NCBI RefSeq assembly: GCF_008579165.1
Contig: NZ_BKCN01000002.1
Strand: one strand, 5' to 3'
From: Iodidimonas nitroreducens
Lineage (GTDB): Bacteria > Pseudomonadota > Alphaproteobacteria > Sphingomonadales > Rhodothalassiaceae
DNA length: 64,000 nucleotides
Of the stretch, positions 18,671 to 28,442 are shown one piece after another (the stretch's first letter is position 1; each line of letters begins with the position of its first letter). The notes beneath the pieces were generated by a model. It searched no databases and was not told the origin of the DNA. It saw only the letters and a list, made by a program, of their open reading frames with translations. The position numbers and the translations under genes were made by a program.

Positions 18671-20205
18671 AGTGGCGCCATAGGCATCATCGGAAAGTCC
18701 GGCGATTTCCGGCCGCAAATTCATGATTTGGGCCAGATTTTGAAAGCGGCGCGCCACCACTTCATTAACGATTTCATGGGCATCCGGCTCAACATCCAGC
18801 ACCAGCCGATCCGAAAAACGCTTCAGGCTGACCCGCTTTAAAAGATTTGAGGTGCCCCCCGATATCCGATGGCCCAAACGCAAAGCCTCACCCAGGATCA
18901 GGCTTGCCTGATATCTTCTTCCCCCAGCATCGAGCGACACAGGCTGGCCAGCGGCATTCCATCAGATGCCCCGTAAATGCGGCCAAGAGCCAGGCCCACA
19001 AACCCGCGATCCTTATGATCGATGCCCACAAACCGGCCATAGAGTGCTTCCATGATCGCCCGCTCTGCCCGGTAATCGGGATGCCCCCGCCATGAAATAT
19101 CCGATAAAAGGCAGGTGCCATAGCGCAGGCGCTTCAGCTCGGGGCGATCTGTTTTGCTCTCGAATAAGGGATCGATCCAACGCATCAGCCGATCCCCATG
19201 CTCCTTGAAACGACCGCCGATTTCCGCCATGTCCCGCGCCGCCGCAATAAACGGATCTTCAGCTTTCAGGGATTGCGGCAATCGTTGATATACCAGTCCT
19301 TCGCGCAGCCCCAAAGAAGAGGTGATCACCTTATTGGGGCGCATATGATCCAGAATATGATATAAAATCAAGGCGGCACAGGGCATCACGGCGGCCCGGC
19401 GGGATGGCACGGAATTGATTTTGGCAAGGCTTTGCGGCTCTTGTTGCGCAATCAGCTTCGCCAGATCCTGGGCATCCGCGCCTTCAAGAGAAAAGGCGTG
19501 CAAAATAGGCAAAGGTGTTTTTTTCTGCACCATATTGACCCGGCTGACCGCGCGCCACGCCCCACCCACGATATAAAAATTCTTATTCCGCCGCGCTTTC
19601 AGCCATGGCACTTCTTTCAAGCTGGCGATGATCTTGCGGCTGATCAGCGTCTGATCATCGTTAAAATCACCCTGAAGCCTTAAAGGGCCAATGGGCAAAG
19701 TGATCTTTTCCGTGATCGCGCCTTTGGCAATTTCTACGAGTTCGAGACTGCCGCCGCCCAGATCACCAATGATCCCATCGGCATCGGGAATGCCCGATAA
19801 AACCCCCAAAGCAGATAATTCGGCCTCTTCTTTCCCGGAAATAACCCGGACCCTGATGCCGGTATCCGATTTGATCCGGGCAATAAAAGCCGCTCCATTG
19901 CTGGCTTCACGCACGGCAGCGGTGGCCACGGCATCGATATGACCCGCCTCAATCCGCATGGCTTTCATAAGCAGCTGAAACCGCTTCAAGGTAGCGAGGG
20001 CCGCCGCCATCGCCTCATCATCCATCTTGCCGGTTTTGCTGATCATCCGACCAAGCCCACACAGCACTTTTTCATTGAAAAGGATGTGCGGATTGCGGCT
20101 CATCTTGTCGAAAACCACAAGACGAACGGAATTGGACCCGATATCAATTACCGCCAGATGATCGCGGGAATCGTGGATGCGGTCTTTAAAAGAGGATTGC
20201 GGCAC
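18647..20205 (-). CDS. Ppx/GppA family exopolyphosphatase, frameshifted
   Basis: Hydrolyses polyphosphate or pppGpp. The ASKHA ATPase-fold signatures are AVIDIGSNSVRLVVFDKMSR at the start and IIGDLGGGSLELVEI in the phosphate-binding loop. The helical C-terminal domain contains SSLGLREGLVYQRLP and DISWRGHPDYRAERA. Near 18901 one C appears missing (RQALILGEALRLGHRISG); after it the last ~85 residues lie in another frame. Restored length is about 519 residues, normal for alphaproteobacterial Ppx. It follows ppk1 on the same strand, so polyphosphate synthesis and breakdown are linked here. Confidence 0.88.
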
Positions 20206-20305
20206 GCATTCAATACTTCACAAAGGGCCTTATTCGGTCAAACGAAAGACACCAGATAAAATCACAAAAGGCAAGGCCCCATAAACGCTTCATCGGTATC
20301 GATGA

Positions 20306-22648
20306 TCAGTCACGCGGCGGCAAAATAAGTTGTGGCGCGCCATCCGGCCGGGTTCCATCCGGTTCCATATGATGCAGGTCCACCTCCAGCTTGGCCGGGC
20401 GCTCGGTTTCAAGGGCGCGGCCACGACCGGAAAGGCTGGGGTTTTTCATGAAATAGGTATGGGCGGAAAAAGGCTCTTCATCGCCTTCGGGGATAGATCG
20501 CTGATAATCGCCATCCGGGCGAAGCCACCAGCTTTGCTGATTATCTTTCAGATTGGCCACCATCACCTGCCCCATGATCTGTTCATGAACCGTGGGGTTT
20601 TCAATCGGAACCAGCGATTCCACCCGGCGATCAAAATTGCGTGGCATCCAATCCGCCGAAGAAATGAACACCCGTGCTTTTGCCGATGGCAAACCATGCC
20701 CGGCCCCAAAACAGGCAATGCGTGAATGTTCCAAAAAACGCCCGACAATGCTTTTGACCCGGATATTTTCCGATAAATCCGGCACCCCGGGGCGCAGGCA
20801 ACAAATCCCCCGAATGATCAGATCAATCTCAACCCCGGCCATCGAGGCTTCATAAAGTTTTTCAATGATCTGGGCATCCACCAGTGAATTCATCTTGGCC
20901 CAGATCGCCGCCGGACGCCCGGCCCGGGCATGGCCGATTTCAGCATTGATCATCTTGATTAGGGAGTGACGAATATCAAAAGGAGACATCGCCAGCTTTT
21001 CCATATTGCGCGGACGGGCATAGCCGGTCACATAATTGAACAGCCGCGCTGCATCGCGCCCCATTTTCGGATCAGCGGTAAAAAAGCTGAGATCGGTATA
21101 GATGCGTGCCGTGATGGGATGATAATTGCCGGTGCCAAAATGCACATAAATCTGCAGCCCTGCGCTTTCCCGGCGCACCACCATCGAGACTTTGGCATGG
21201 GTTTTGAGATCGAGAAATCCAAAAACCACCTGCACGCCGGATCGTTCGAGATCGCGCGCCCATTTGATATTCTGCTCCTCATCGAAGCGGGCTTTTAATT
21301 CCACCAGCGCCGTCACGGATTTGCCCGCTTCTGCGGCCTCCTTTAAAGCATTGATGATTTCCGATTGCGATCCGGCGCGATAAAGGGTTTGCTTGATCGC
21401 CACCACATCAGGATCGCGGGCCGCCTGCCGTAAAAAGGCATGCACCACATCAAAAGATTCATAAGGGTGGTGCACCACAAAATCCTTGGCCCGCACAGCC
21501 TTGAAAATATCGCCACCATGATCGCGCAGACGCTCGGGATAGCGGGGATTATAGGGCTTGAATTTCAATTCAGGCAGATCATCAACGATCAATTGCCGGG
21601 TTTCCCCCACCCCTAAAATGCCATCCACCCGGGTTACGGTATCGGGATCGGCATCGAGTTGATCGATCACCATGGCGGCCAGATCGGCGGGCATTGACTG
21701 ATTGATCTTGAGCCGGATCACCCGCCCCCGACGACGACGCTTGAGTGCCGTTTCAAACAGCCTGATCAGATCTTCGGCTTCTTCCTCGATTTCCATATCG
21801 CTATCGCGCACGATACGGAAAACCCCACTGGCCTGCAATTGATAGCCGGGAAACAACTGATCGAGAAACAGCCCGATCAGGGTTTCAAGGGGCACGAAAC
21901 GAATCCGCTCCCCGGGCAGCCGAATGAAGCGGTTAACCTGATCAGGGATCGGCAGCAAAGCGCGGATTTCCTTGCCATCCAGCGCCCTTTGCAATGACAG
22001 GATGAGGGAGAACCCCAGATTGGGGAGAAAGGGAAAAGGATGTGCCGGATCGATCGCCAAGGGGGTGAGTACGGGAAAAACATTCGATAGAAAATAGCCC
22101 TCAAGCCAATGCCGTTCTTTTTTGGTGATTTCATGGGCTTCGAGAACGGCCAGCCCGGCCCGGCGCATTTCATCTTTTAATTGCTGCCAGCGCTGTTGTT
22201 GTTCTGATGTCAGCTTATCGGCAAGGGCCGTGACTTTTTTCAATTGTTGGCTGGGTGTCAGGCCATCATCGCTCACGGTTTCAATGCCGGAATCCACCAA
22301 TCCGCGCAAACCCGCCACCCGCACCATATAAAATTCATCAAGATTGGATGCGGATATCGACAAGAAGCGCAAGCGCTCCAACAGGGGGTGGTGGCTATTG
22401 CCCGCTTCTTCCAGAACCCGGCGATTGAAATTAAGCCAGGATAATTCGCGATTGATGAATTTCTCACCTGCCGTCATCCGATGGAGGATTGCCCGCGCCG
22501 AACGAGCCGACATCGATTTGGCGGCCATGGTTTTGCCCGTGCTTTGGGTTTCGGCCCCCATGTTCAGCTTTTCTGACGTCGCGGCCTCGGCCTCGGTGGT
22601 CATGGCGGGCGCTTCATCCGCTTCGTTCAATTGATTATGGGATGGCAT
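20306..22648 (-). CDS. ppk1: Polyphosphate kinase 1
   Basis: Makes polyphosphate reversibly from ATP. About 780 residues, with the usual N-terminal domain opening FINRELSWLNFNRRVLEEA. The phospholipase-D-like catalytic part carries the active-site histidine region YVHFGTGNYHPITARIYTDL, and the second His domain is seen in IACFGAGHGLPSAKARVFIS. The first ~55 residues (Ala/Glu/Met-rich) are not part of the fold. I chose ATG 22648 over an upstream one. It is intact, immediately upstream of ppx and downstream of hda. No signature phosphate-control site is visible. Confidence 0.95.
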   Translation of the reverse strand: MPSHNQLNEADEAPAMTTEAEAATSEKLNMGAETQSTGKTMAAKSMSARSARAILHRMTAGEKFINRELSWLNFNRRVLEEAGNSHHPLLERLRFLSISASNLDEFYMVRVAGLRGLVDSGIETVSDDGLTPSQQLKKVTALADKLTSEQQQRWQQLKDEMRRAGLAVLEAHEITKKERHWLEGYFLSNVFPVLTPLAIDPAHPFPFLPNLGFSLILSLQRALDGKEIRALLPIPDQVNRFIRLPGERIRFVPLETLIGLFLDQLFPGYQLQASGVFRIVRDSDMEIEEEAEDLIRLFETALKRRRRGRVIRLKINQSMPADLAAMVIDQLDADPDTVTRVDGILGVGETRQLIVDDLPELKFKPYNPRYPERLRDHGGDIFKAVRAKDFVVHHPYESFDVVHAFLRQAARDPDVVAIKQTLYRAGSQSEIINALKEAAEAGKSVTALVELKARFDEEQNIKWARDLERSGVQVVFGFLDLKTHAKVSMVVRRESAGLQIYVHFGTGNYHPITARIYTDLSFFTADPKMGRDAARLFNYVTGYARPRNMEKLAMSPFDIRHSLIKMINAEIGHARAGRPAAIWAKMNSLVDAQIIEKLYEASMAGVEIDLIIRGICCLRPGVPDLSENIRVKSIVGRFLEHSRIACFGAGHGLPSAKARVFISSADWMPRNFDRRVESLVPIENPTVHEQIMGQVMVANLKDNQQSWWLRPDGDYQRSIPEGDEEPFSAHTYFMKNPSLSGRGRALETERPAKLEVDLHHMEPDGTRPDGAPQLILPPRD

Positions 22649-22738
22649 GAAATACAACTCCGAAAAAACACGAACAGTCAAAGATATGACGACGATAACC
22701 TGCCGTGCAAGACCGTCAGATTTATGACAACCCGGTGA

Positions 22739-23416
22739 TTACAAACCGGCGGCGGCCAGAACTGCCCGGGCCAAAGGCAAGGTCAGCGGCTTTTTCTGCG
22801 ACAAAGACGCTTTATCAAGGGCCGCCACGATCTGTTCCACCCCATCAAAAGAGCGTTCGATCCGGGGGAGCACATAATCCAGCACTTTGGGATCGGTGCG
22901 CAACTGGCGATCATTGAGCCTTTTCACCATCAAGGCCGCGAGCAAAGCATCATCGGGGGCTTCAATCGCCGCCACCGGGGTGGCGATCAAACGCGACCGC
23001 AGATCATTGAGCCGAACCCCCCAGCGTGCAGGCGGCAGGCGCCCTGATATGAGCAAATGACCCTGTCGTTCACGTATCCAATTATAAAGATGGAAAAAAT
23101 CCACTGGATCAAGCCGCCCTTCGGCCAGCGCCTTATCGGCATCTTCCACAATCACCGCAGGATGGGGCTTGATCATCAGGCGGCTGCGCGCCCCGATATT
23201 TTCAGGGGCCACCCGATCCGCCCCCGATTTTTGCTGCCAAACCGCGGCCAGATGCGATTTGCCCGATGCCGGCGGACCGATCACGGCCAGGGCATGGGAT
23301 GACCAATCCGGCCAGTGATCGATCATCGCTACAGCCGCAGCATTCGACGGCGCGATAAAAAAATCCTCGCCACGAAAGCTTTGCCGGTGGGGCAGATCAA
23401 GGGGCAGTTGATACAT
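22739..23416 (-). CDS. hdaA: DnaA-homologous regulatory protein Hda/HdaA
   Basis: With the DNA-loaded beta clamp, Hda promotes hydrolysis of DnaA-bound ATP to prevent re-initiation. The N-terminus MYQLPLDLPHRQSFRGEDFF carries the QLPLDL clamp-binding motif, the Walker A loop is GPPASGKSH and the ATPase is short (225 residues) with no DNA-binding domain IV. Three ATGs lie in a row; AAAGGG fits the third, 23416, best. It overlaps the end of the PerM-type gene by 20 bases, and both lie in the same leftward run. Confidence 0.88.
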   Translation of the reverse strand: MYQLPLDLPHRQSFRGEDFFIAPSNAAAVAMIDHWPDWSSHALAVIGPPASGKSHLAAVWQQKSGADRVAPENIGARSRLMIKPHPAVIVEDADKALAEGRLDPVDFFHLYNWIRERQGHLLISGRLPPARWGVRLNDLRSRLIATPVAAIEAPDDALLAALMVKRLNDRQLRTDPKVLDYVLPRIERSFDGVEQIVAALDKASLSQKKPLTLPLARAVLAAAGL

Positions 23417-24524
23417 CATCATGCCCTTTGATGGCTGGGGTTTGTTGGGTTTCCAAACGATAATGGGCGAGCGAGGAGCGCACGAGAACGGCAATCACCG
23501 CCGCTGCGGGCACTGCGATCAGCACCCCCACAAAGCCTGCAACCTCGCCCCCGGCAAAAACGGCAAAGATCACCCAAACCGGATGCAGGCACACATGGCG
23601 GCCCAATAAACGCGGGGTGAGAACGGCCCCTTCCAAAATCTGCACAAACACCCAAACCAGAACGACCAGCCCCAGATTGGCATAATCAAGCCCCCATTGG
23701 CCAAAGCCCACAAACAGGGCAACGGCCAGCGCAAAGGCTGTACCGAAAAAGGGAATGAACCCCAAAATCCCCGCCAGCATCCCCAAAATCAGAGCATAAT
23801 CAAGCCCCATCACTGACCAGCCAAGACAATATAACACCGCCATGGCCAGCATCACACTGAGCTGACCACGCACAAAGCCTGAAAGCACCTGATCGATCTC
23901 GATCATGGTTCTGCGCACAAAGGGTGCTTGGTGGGCAGGGAGCAAGGCATTGGCCCGGCTGATGATTTTATCGAAATCACGCAGGATATAAAAAGCCACC
24001 ATCGGGGAAATCAGCACCAATGCCAGAATATTGAACAAAGCCAGCCCGCCGGTGAACACCCCCATGATCATCTGATGCGCCATGGCAAAGCCTTGTTGGA
24101 CCATCGATTCCAGAACATCCTGAGCCTGCTGACCGATTTCGGTGCCAAATTCGGTTTCCATATTAAGCATCATGGAAGATGTCCAAATCCGCAGATCGGC
24201 AATAACCCCCGGAACAGCCCGTACCAGACCCACAAGCTGCGCCTGCAACAATGGCCATAAGCCAAAAAGCACACACAAGCTGATGATGAAGCACAAAAAG
24301 ATGATCAAACCCGCCGCCAGCCCCCGGTCGATATGATATGCTTCCAATCGATCAGCCAAGGGATCGAGCAGATAAGCCAGCGCGAAACCGGCAAGGAACG
24401 GTAGCAAAATACCCCGGGTGAGATAGGCAAATAAAAGGGCTATGAGCAACAAACCCCATGGGATCAAACGCGACATCAGGCGCGGGTTCAAGCCTTGTTC
24501 ATCCGCTTTCCCGGCGTCGCTCAT
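23397..24524 (-). CDS. AI-2E/PerM family permease
   Basis: A 375-residue inner-membrane protein with about seven or eight hydrophobic segments and a central soluble loop. Family features include the N-terminal LPFLAGFALAYLLDPLADRL and the C-terminal ILGFIPFFGTAFALAVALFV. The family includes exporters of autoinducer-2 and of uncharacterised substrates, so the cargo is not known. Placement between a DUF2066 protein and hda is common in alphaproteobacteria. Its ATG overlaps the stop of the DUF2066 gene (ATGA). Confidence 0.88.
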   Translation of the reverse strand: MSDAGKADEQGLNPRLMSRLIPWGLLLIALLFAYLTRGILLPFLAGFALAYLLDPLADRLEAYHIDRGLAAGLIIFLCFIISLCVLFGLWPLLQAQLVGLVRAVPGVIADLRIWTSSMMLNMETEFGTEIGQQAQDVLESMVQQGFAMAHQMIMGVFTGGLALFNILALVLISPMVAFYILRDFDKIISRANALLPAHQAPFVRRTMIEIDQVLSGFVRGQLSVMLAMAVLYCLGWSVMGLDYALILGMLAGILGFIPFFGTAFALAVALFVGFGQWGLDYANLGLVVLVWVFVQILEGAVLTPRLLGRHVCLHPVWVIFAVFAGGEVAGFVGVLIAVPAAAVIAVLVRSSLAHYRLETQQTPAIKGHDDVSTAP

Positions 24525-25776
24525 CTGGATGACCCTCCTTCCGATTGCGGTGCTCGCATCTCTCGCCCTTCATCGGCTGTATCGGTTATGAGCACCAGCC
24601 CCTGGTCGCTGTTCAACAGTTGAAGCCGGGCCTGGGCTAAAGCCAGCCTTAATTGATCGATCGTCCCCACATAGCTGATGGCAAAACGCGAAAGCGGCAA
24701 CCCGATTTCGGTCATTTCAAATGAGCGCACGATCCCCACGCTTTCAAGCTTTTGCCGGATCGACAGCCAAGCCTCGGCATGATCGACCGGCGCCATGACG
24801 CTGACGACCGATTGATCGCCGGTCGCGGCTAAAAGGGTCTGTTCTTTCCATAAAGCATCGGATCGACGCAGGATAAGATTAGCCGCCCGTTTGAGTACAA
24901 AAGCCTCGGTCCCGGCTTCGGTTTCTGACGTCGCCGCTTCTGCTGGATCAAAATCTTCCATAAAAGCCGATAAACTGCCCTCAGCATGGCTCATGCGGCT
25001 TTCCCCTTCATCATCCAAGGGACCAACCACCAGATCATAATGCAAATCGGGTTGGCCGGTCCGATAATTGGGCACCAGCCTTGCCGTGGCAATCACGATT
25101 CGCGGCACGGCGAAAAATCGCGCCGCCTTGGCAAGCTTGGATGGATCGGGATTGGTCAGCAGATCATCGGACAAAACAGCCCGCGATGAAATCCGATCCG
25201 GGGCAAAGCGATAAGCGATCAAGCGGTTTTGCAGATCCGCCCCGGCCAGCGCCTGTTGCCATGGATGATCCCCAAATACCATCCGCACACCGCGATCATA
25301 AAGCACCGGCACCAAAAGATAAGGCCCGCCCAGTGATTCTGTATAGGCAACATCGGTACGGGCAAAGATATCGCGCACCGCATCGGGCGAAAACAACACA
25401 TCAAGCACGGCCATATAACGGCGCGATGAGAATTTTTCCTCGCGAATATCCACCGACCGCACAAGGCTTTGCAATAAAGGCGGGCTGGCCGGGGGCAGAT
25501 TGCCAAGCTTTCATCCGCCACCAGCTTTTCGATCAGCGATTGCCAGGCCCGTTCCTGCGCATTGGCCAAAGCCTGCCTGCGGGCTTCGGTGGCATTGGCG
25601 GCCTCTACATCAACATCGATGCCATACACACTAAACAAGCGTGCCGAAGCATCCCGATCCGCCTGCACCTGCATTTGCGCCTGTGCCGGCCCACCTATGC
25701 CGAATACCATGAGGGCAAAAAGCACTGGGGCAAAAAGCACTGGGATCATCATCACTGCAGAAAGGCCCAGCCGCAT
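24521..25776 (-). CDS. DUF2066 domain periplasmic protein, frameshifted
   Basis: A signal peptide (PVLFAPVLFALMVFGIGG, ending AQAQ) precedes the DUF2066 fold, seen in FSVYGIDVDVEAANATEARR and KFSSRRYMAVLDVLFSPDAV. The function of the family is unknown. Near 25503 one base is missing, probably in GGG, between VADESL and PPASPPLLQSLVRSVDIREE; restored length is about 418 residues. The start at 25776 has AGGAG 9-10 bases upstream. The signal peptide carries a perfect 15-base duplication (25713-25742). The gene is followed by the PerM-type permease with an ATGA overlap. Confidence 0.8.
25713..25742 (-). repeat. Perfect 15-base tandem duplication in a signal peptide
   Basis: The plus-strand unit GGGCAAAAAGCACTG occurs at 25713-25727 and again at 25728-25742. 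It encodes the repeated PVLFA in the hydrophobic core of the DUF2066 signal peptide. Five codons per unit keep the frame. Confidence 0.85.
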
Positions 25777-26027
25777 ATCTTCGTTCTCCTTTGGTTCGCA
25801 CCACCTTAGCGCCCCAATGCCCGCAGGCAAAGCCATGAAACAGATAAAACCGACGATCTCAGGGTCATGACTGTGGATGGGGTCAGCATAAATCCCTTAT
25901 AGCAACAAGACGTCATCTTCATGATCATGAAATCTGTTCAGATTTTGGCTAAAGGGGCTTGCTCTCAATAGCCCTTTCGCCCCATGTTGCACAGCCTTTG
26001 GATGGCAAGCAGAAAGGTTTAAAACCC

Positions 26028-27137
26028 GTGAGCGACCCCCTCCCCCCCTCTTATGATTATGCCACAGCCGGTGTTGATATTGCGGCGGGCAATGCGCTGG
26101 TTTCCGCCATCAAGCCTGCTGCGGCCTCCACCCGCAGGATTGGGGCCGATGCCGGTTTGGGCGGCTTTGGGGCTTTGTTCGATCTGAAAGCGGCGGGCTA
26201 TCATGATCCTATCCTGATTTCCGGCACCGATGGGGTTGGCACCAAATTGCGCATCGCCCTCGATACCGGCCTGCATCAAAATGTGGGGATCGATCTGGTG
26301 GCGATGTGCGCCAATGATATTCTGGTGCAAGGGGCCGAACCTTTGTTCTTTCTTGATTATTTTGCCACCGGTCGGCTGGACCCGAAGATCGCTACCGAAG
26401 TGATCGAAGGGATCGCGCGGGGCTGTATTGAAGCCGGCTGCGCCCTGATTGGCGGCGAAACGGCGGAAATGCCCGGCATGTATGCCCATGGCGATTATGA
26501 TCTGGCTGGTTTTGTGGTGGGCGCCGTGGAACGGGATCAGATCATCAACGGCGCCACGATCAAACCCGGCGATGCGATCATCGGGCTGGCCTCATCGGGC
26601 GTTCATTCCAATGGCTTTTCATTGGTGCGCAAGCTGGTGGCGGATTTTGATCTGGCTTATGATCAGCCCGCGCCCTTTGATGGCCAAACAACATTAGGCG
26701 AGGCTCTGCTCACCCCTACCCGCCTTTATATCAAAAGCTGTTTGCCGCTTTTGCGGTCAGGCCAAATTAAGGGCATGGCCCATATTACGGGCGGCGGATT
26801 GCTGGAAAATGTCCCCCGTTGTTTACCGGAGGATCTGTGCGCTACCATCGATGTGGATCGCTGGGCCCTGCCCCCTGTTTTTCGCTGGCTGCAGGAAGCC
26901 GGGCGCATCACCCCCTATGAATTGGGGCGCACCTTTAATTGCGGCCTGGGGATGGTGCTGTTTGTTGATCCTGATCGGGCAGAACAGGTCATCGCTGCCC
27001 TTGATGCGGCGGGCGAAAGTGCGATGCCCATCGGCATGGTTGAAGAAAAACCCGGCAAGGCGCTCTGCAGGCTGCGCGGCAAGCCGGGGGCCTGGGGCGC
27101 ACAGCAGGGCTTTGATCATATCACCGATGAAGCCTAA
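26028..27137 (+). CDS. purM: Phosphoribosylformylglycinamidine cyclo-ligase
   Basis: Closes FGAM to aminoimidazole ribotide with ATP (fifth step of purine synthesis). The protein opens YDYATAGVDIAAGNALVSAI, with ATP/substrate-site signatures SGTDGVGTKLRIALDTGLHQ, VAMCANDILVQGAEPLFFLD and the loop LIGGETAEMPGMY; GGGLLENVPRCLP is near the end. I chose GTG 26028, which has AGAAAGG about 10 bases upstream and gives the normal ~369 residues; a TTG at 25959 would add an unconserved tail. purN follows within 4 bases, forming a purine operon. The 251 bases upstream, divergent from the DUF2066 gene, hold no gene I can identify. Confidence 0.96.
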   Translation: MSDPLPPSYDYATAGVDIAAGNALVSAIKPAAASTRRIGADAGLGGFGALFDLKAAGYHDPILISGTDGVGTKLRIALDTGLHQNVGIDLVAMCANDILVQGAEPLFFLDYFATGRLDPKIATEVIEGIARGCIEAGCALIGGETAEMPGMYAHGDYDLAGFVVGAVERDQIINGATIKPGDAIIGLASSGVHSNGFSLVRKLVADFDLAYDQPAPFDGQTTLGEALLTPTRLYIKSCLPLLRSGQIKGMAHITGGGLLENVPRCLPEDLCATIDVDRWALPPVFRWLQEAGRITPYELGRTFNCGLGMVLFVDPDRAEQVIAALDAAGESAMPIGMVEEKPGKALCRLRGKPGAWGAQQGFDHITDEA

Positions 27138-27141
27138 GCTC

Positions 27142-27801
27142 ATGGCCCGGATGCAGCTTGGCATTTTAATCTCCGGTCGGGGCTCGAATATGAAAGCCCT
27201 GATCGATGCCTGTGCAGGGAGGGATTATCCCGCAGAAATCGCTTTGGTCCTGTCCAATGTCGCCTCGGCCGGTGGTCTTGAAACAGCCCGCGCTGCCGGG
27301 ATCAAAACCATAGTTATTGATCATAAGGCCTATCCAAGCCGGGCAGAATTTGAGCGAGATCTCGATCAGGCGCTTCGCGATCATGGTGTGGAGCTTGTCT
27401 GTCTCGCCGGGTTCATGCGCCTTCTGGATAAGGATTTCGTAAAGCGCTGGCATGATCGCATGATCAATATCCATCCATCCCTGCTGCCATCTTATCGCGG
27501 CCTGAAAACCCATGAACGGGTTCTGGAAGATGGCGTGCGCTTCACCGGCTGCACGGTGCATTATGTCAGGCCGCAAATGGATGAAGGGCCGATCATCATG
27601 CAGGCTGTTGTGCCCATTGATGATCATGACACCCCCCAAAAACTTGCCCGGCGGGTTCTGGCTTATGAGCACAAGATTTATGTTGAATCGGTGCGTTTGA
27701 TCGCCAGCGGAAACATCCGCCCCCGGGGCAATAAAACCGCCAGCAAGGGCTTGAAATTCCCCAAAAAAGGCCTGATCAGCCCGACGCCTGACGACGCCTG
27801 A
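27142..27801 (+). CDS. purN: Phosphoribosylglycinamide formyltransferase
   Basis: Transfers formyl from 10-formyl-THF to GAR (third step of purine synthesis). Signatures: QLGILISGRGSNMKALIDAC at the start, the folate-site region VCLAGFMRLLDKDFVKRW, catalytic Asn/His in MINIHPSLLPSYRG and the aspartate in YVRPQMDEGPIIMQ. I took ATG 27142; an upstream ATG at 27127 overlaps the purM stop, and one at 27151 begins exactly at the conserved part. A GC-rich hairpin follows the stop. Confidence 0.96.
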   Translation: MARMQLGILISGRGSNMKALIDACAGRDYPAEIALVLSNVASAGGLETARAAGIKTIVIDHKAYPSRAEFERDLDQALRDHGVELVCLAGFMRLLDKDFVKRWHDRMINIHPSLLPSYRGLKTHERVLEDGVRFTGCTVHYVRPQMDEGPIIMQAVVPIDDHDTPQKLARRVLAYEHKIYVESVRLIASGNIRPRGNKTASKGLKFPKKGLISPTPDDA

Positions 27802-27828
27802 AATTACAAAGGCCCCTTTCTCATGAAA

Positions 27829-27853
27829 ATGGCGCGAGAACCCCCCGCGCCAT
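27829..27853. terminator. Hairpin between purN and ndk
   Basis: ATGGCGCG (27829-27836) pairs perfectly with CGCGCCAT (27846-27853). On the minus strand the stem is followed by TTTTC, so it fits best as the ndk terminator; for purN no T-run follows. The two genes converge here. Confidence 0.55.
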
Positions 27854-27901
27854 CATTGTCATTCAAATAATGGCCAGAAATGCGGCCATATCAGCACATC
27901 T

Positions 27902-28324
27902 TCAGCCGACGATTTCAATTCCGGCAAAGAAAAAGGCGATTTCAATCGCGGCATTTTCTGCACTGTCTGAGCCATGCACGGAATTGGCTTCGATATTTTC
28001 AGCAAAGCTTTTGCGGATGGTGCCTTCGGCAGCTTCCTTAGGATTGGTGGCCCCCATCACGTCACGATTTTTGGCAACGGCATCTTCGCCTTCCAAAACC
28101 TGAACAACCACAGGGCCAGAGGTCATGAAGGCGACCAGATCATTGTAAAACGGACGTTCTTTATGCACGGCATAAAAGGCTTCGGCCTGCGCTTTGGTGA
28201 GGTGCAGGCGCTTTTGGGCAATGATCCGCAGCCCGGCATTTTCCAGAACGGCATTGATCTGGCCGGTCAGATTGCGGCGGGTGGCATCGGGTTTGATGAT
28301 CGAAAAGGTACGCTGAAGTGCCAT
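27902..28324 (-). CDS. ndk: Nucleoside diphosphate kinase
   Basis: Transfers the gamma phosphate between nucleoside triphosphates and diphosphates via a phosphohistidine. The 140-residue protein starts MALQRTFSIIKPDATRRNLT; the active-site histidine lies in ENIEANSVHGSDSAENAAIE, and RNLTGQI, AFMTSGPVVVQVLEG and RDVMGATNP complete the family pattern. ATG 28324 gives exactly the family N-terminus; upstream in-frame codons are not conserved. It is divergent from the ABC-F gene. Confidence 0.97.
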   Translation of the reverse strand: MALQRTFSIIKPDATRRNLTGQINAVLENAGLRIIAQKRLHLTKAQAEAFYAVHKERPFYNDLVAFMTSGPVVVQVLEGEDAVAKNRDVMGATNPKEAAEGTIRKSFAENIEANSVHGSDSAENAAIEIAFFFAGIEIVG

Positions 28325-28442
28325 AAGGTGATTGTCCCTCAAAATATGGTTTGCATGAAGCTTCGCGGCGGTTTTTAAGCGATGAGAAAGCGAACTGCAA
28401 GGACTACCGTTTTTCATCGGGTCGTGTTAGAGGCACAGCGTC

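Noticed and set aside
25777..26027. A purine riboswitch ahead of purM
   Set aside because: I see no conserved purine aptamer core or clear terminator/antiterminator pair in this divergent gap.
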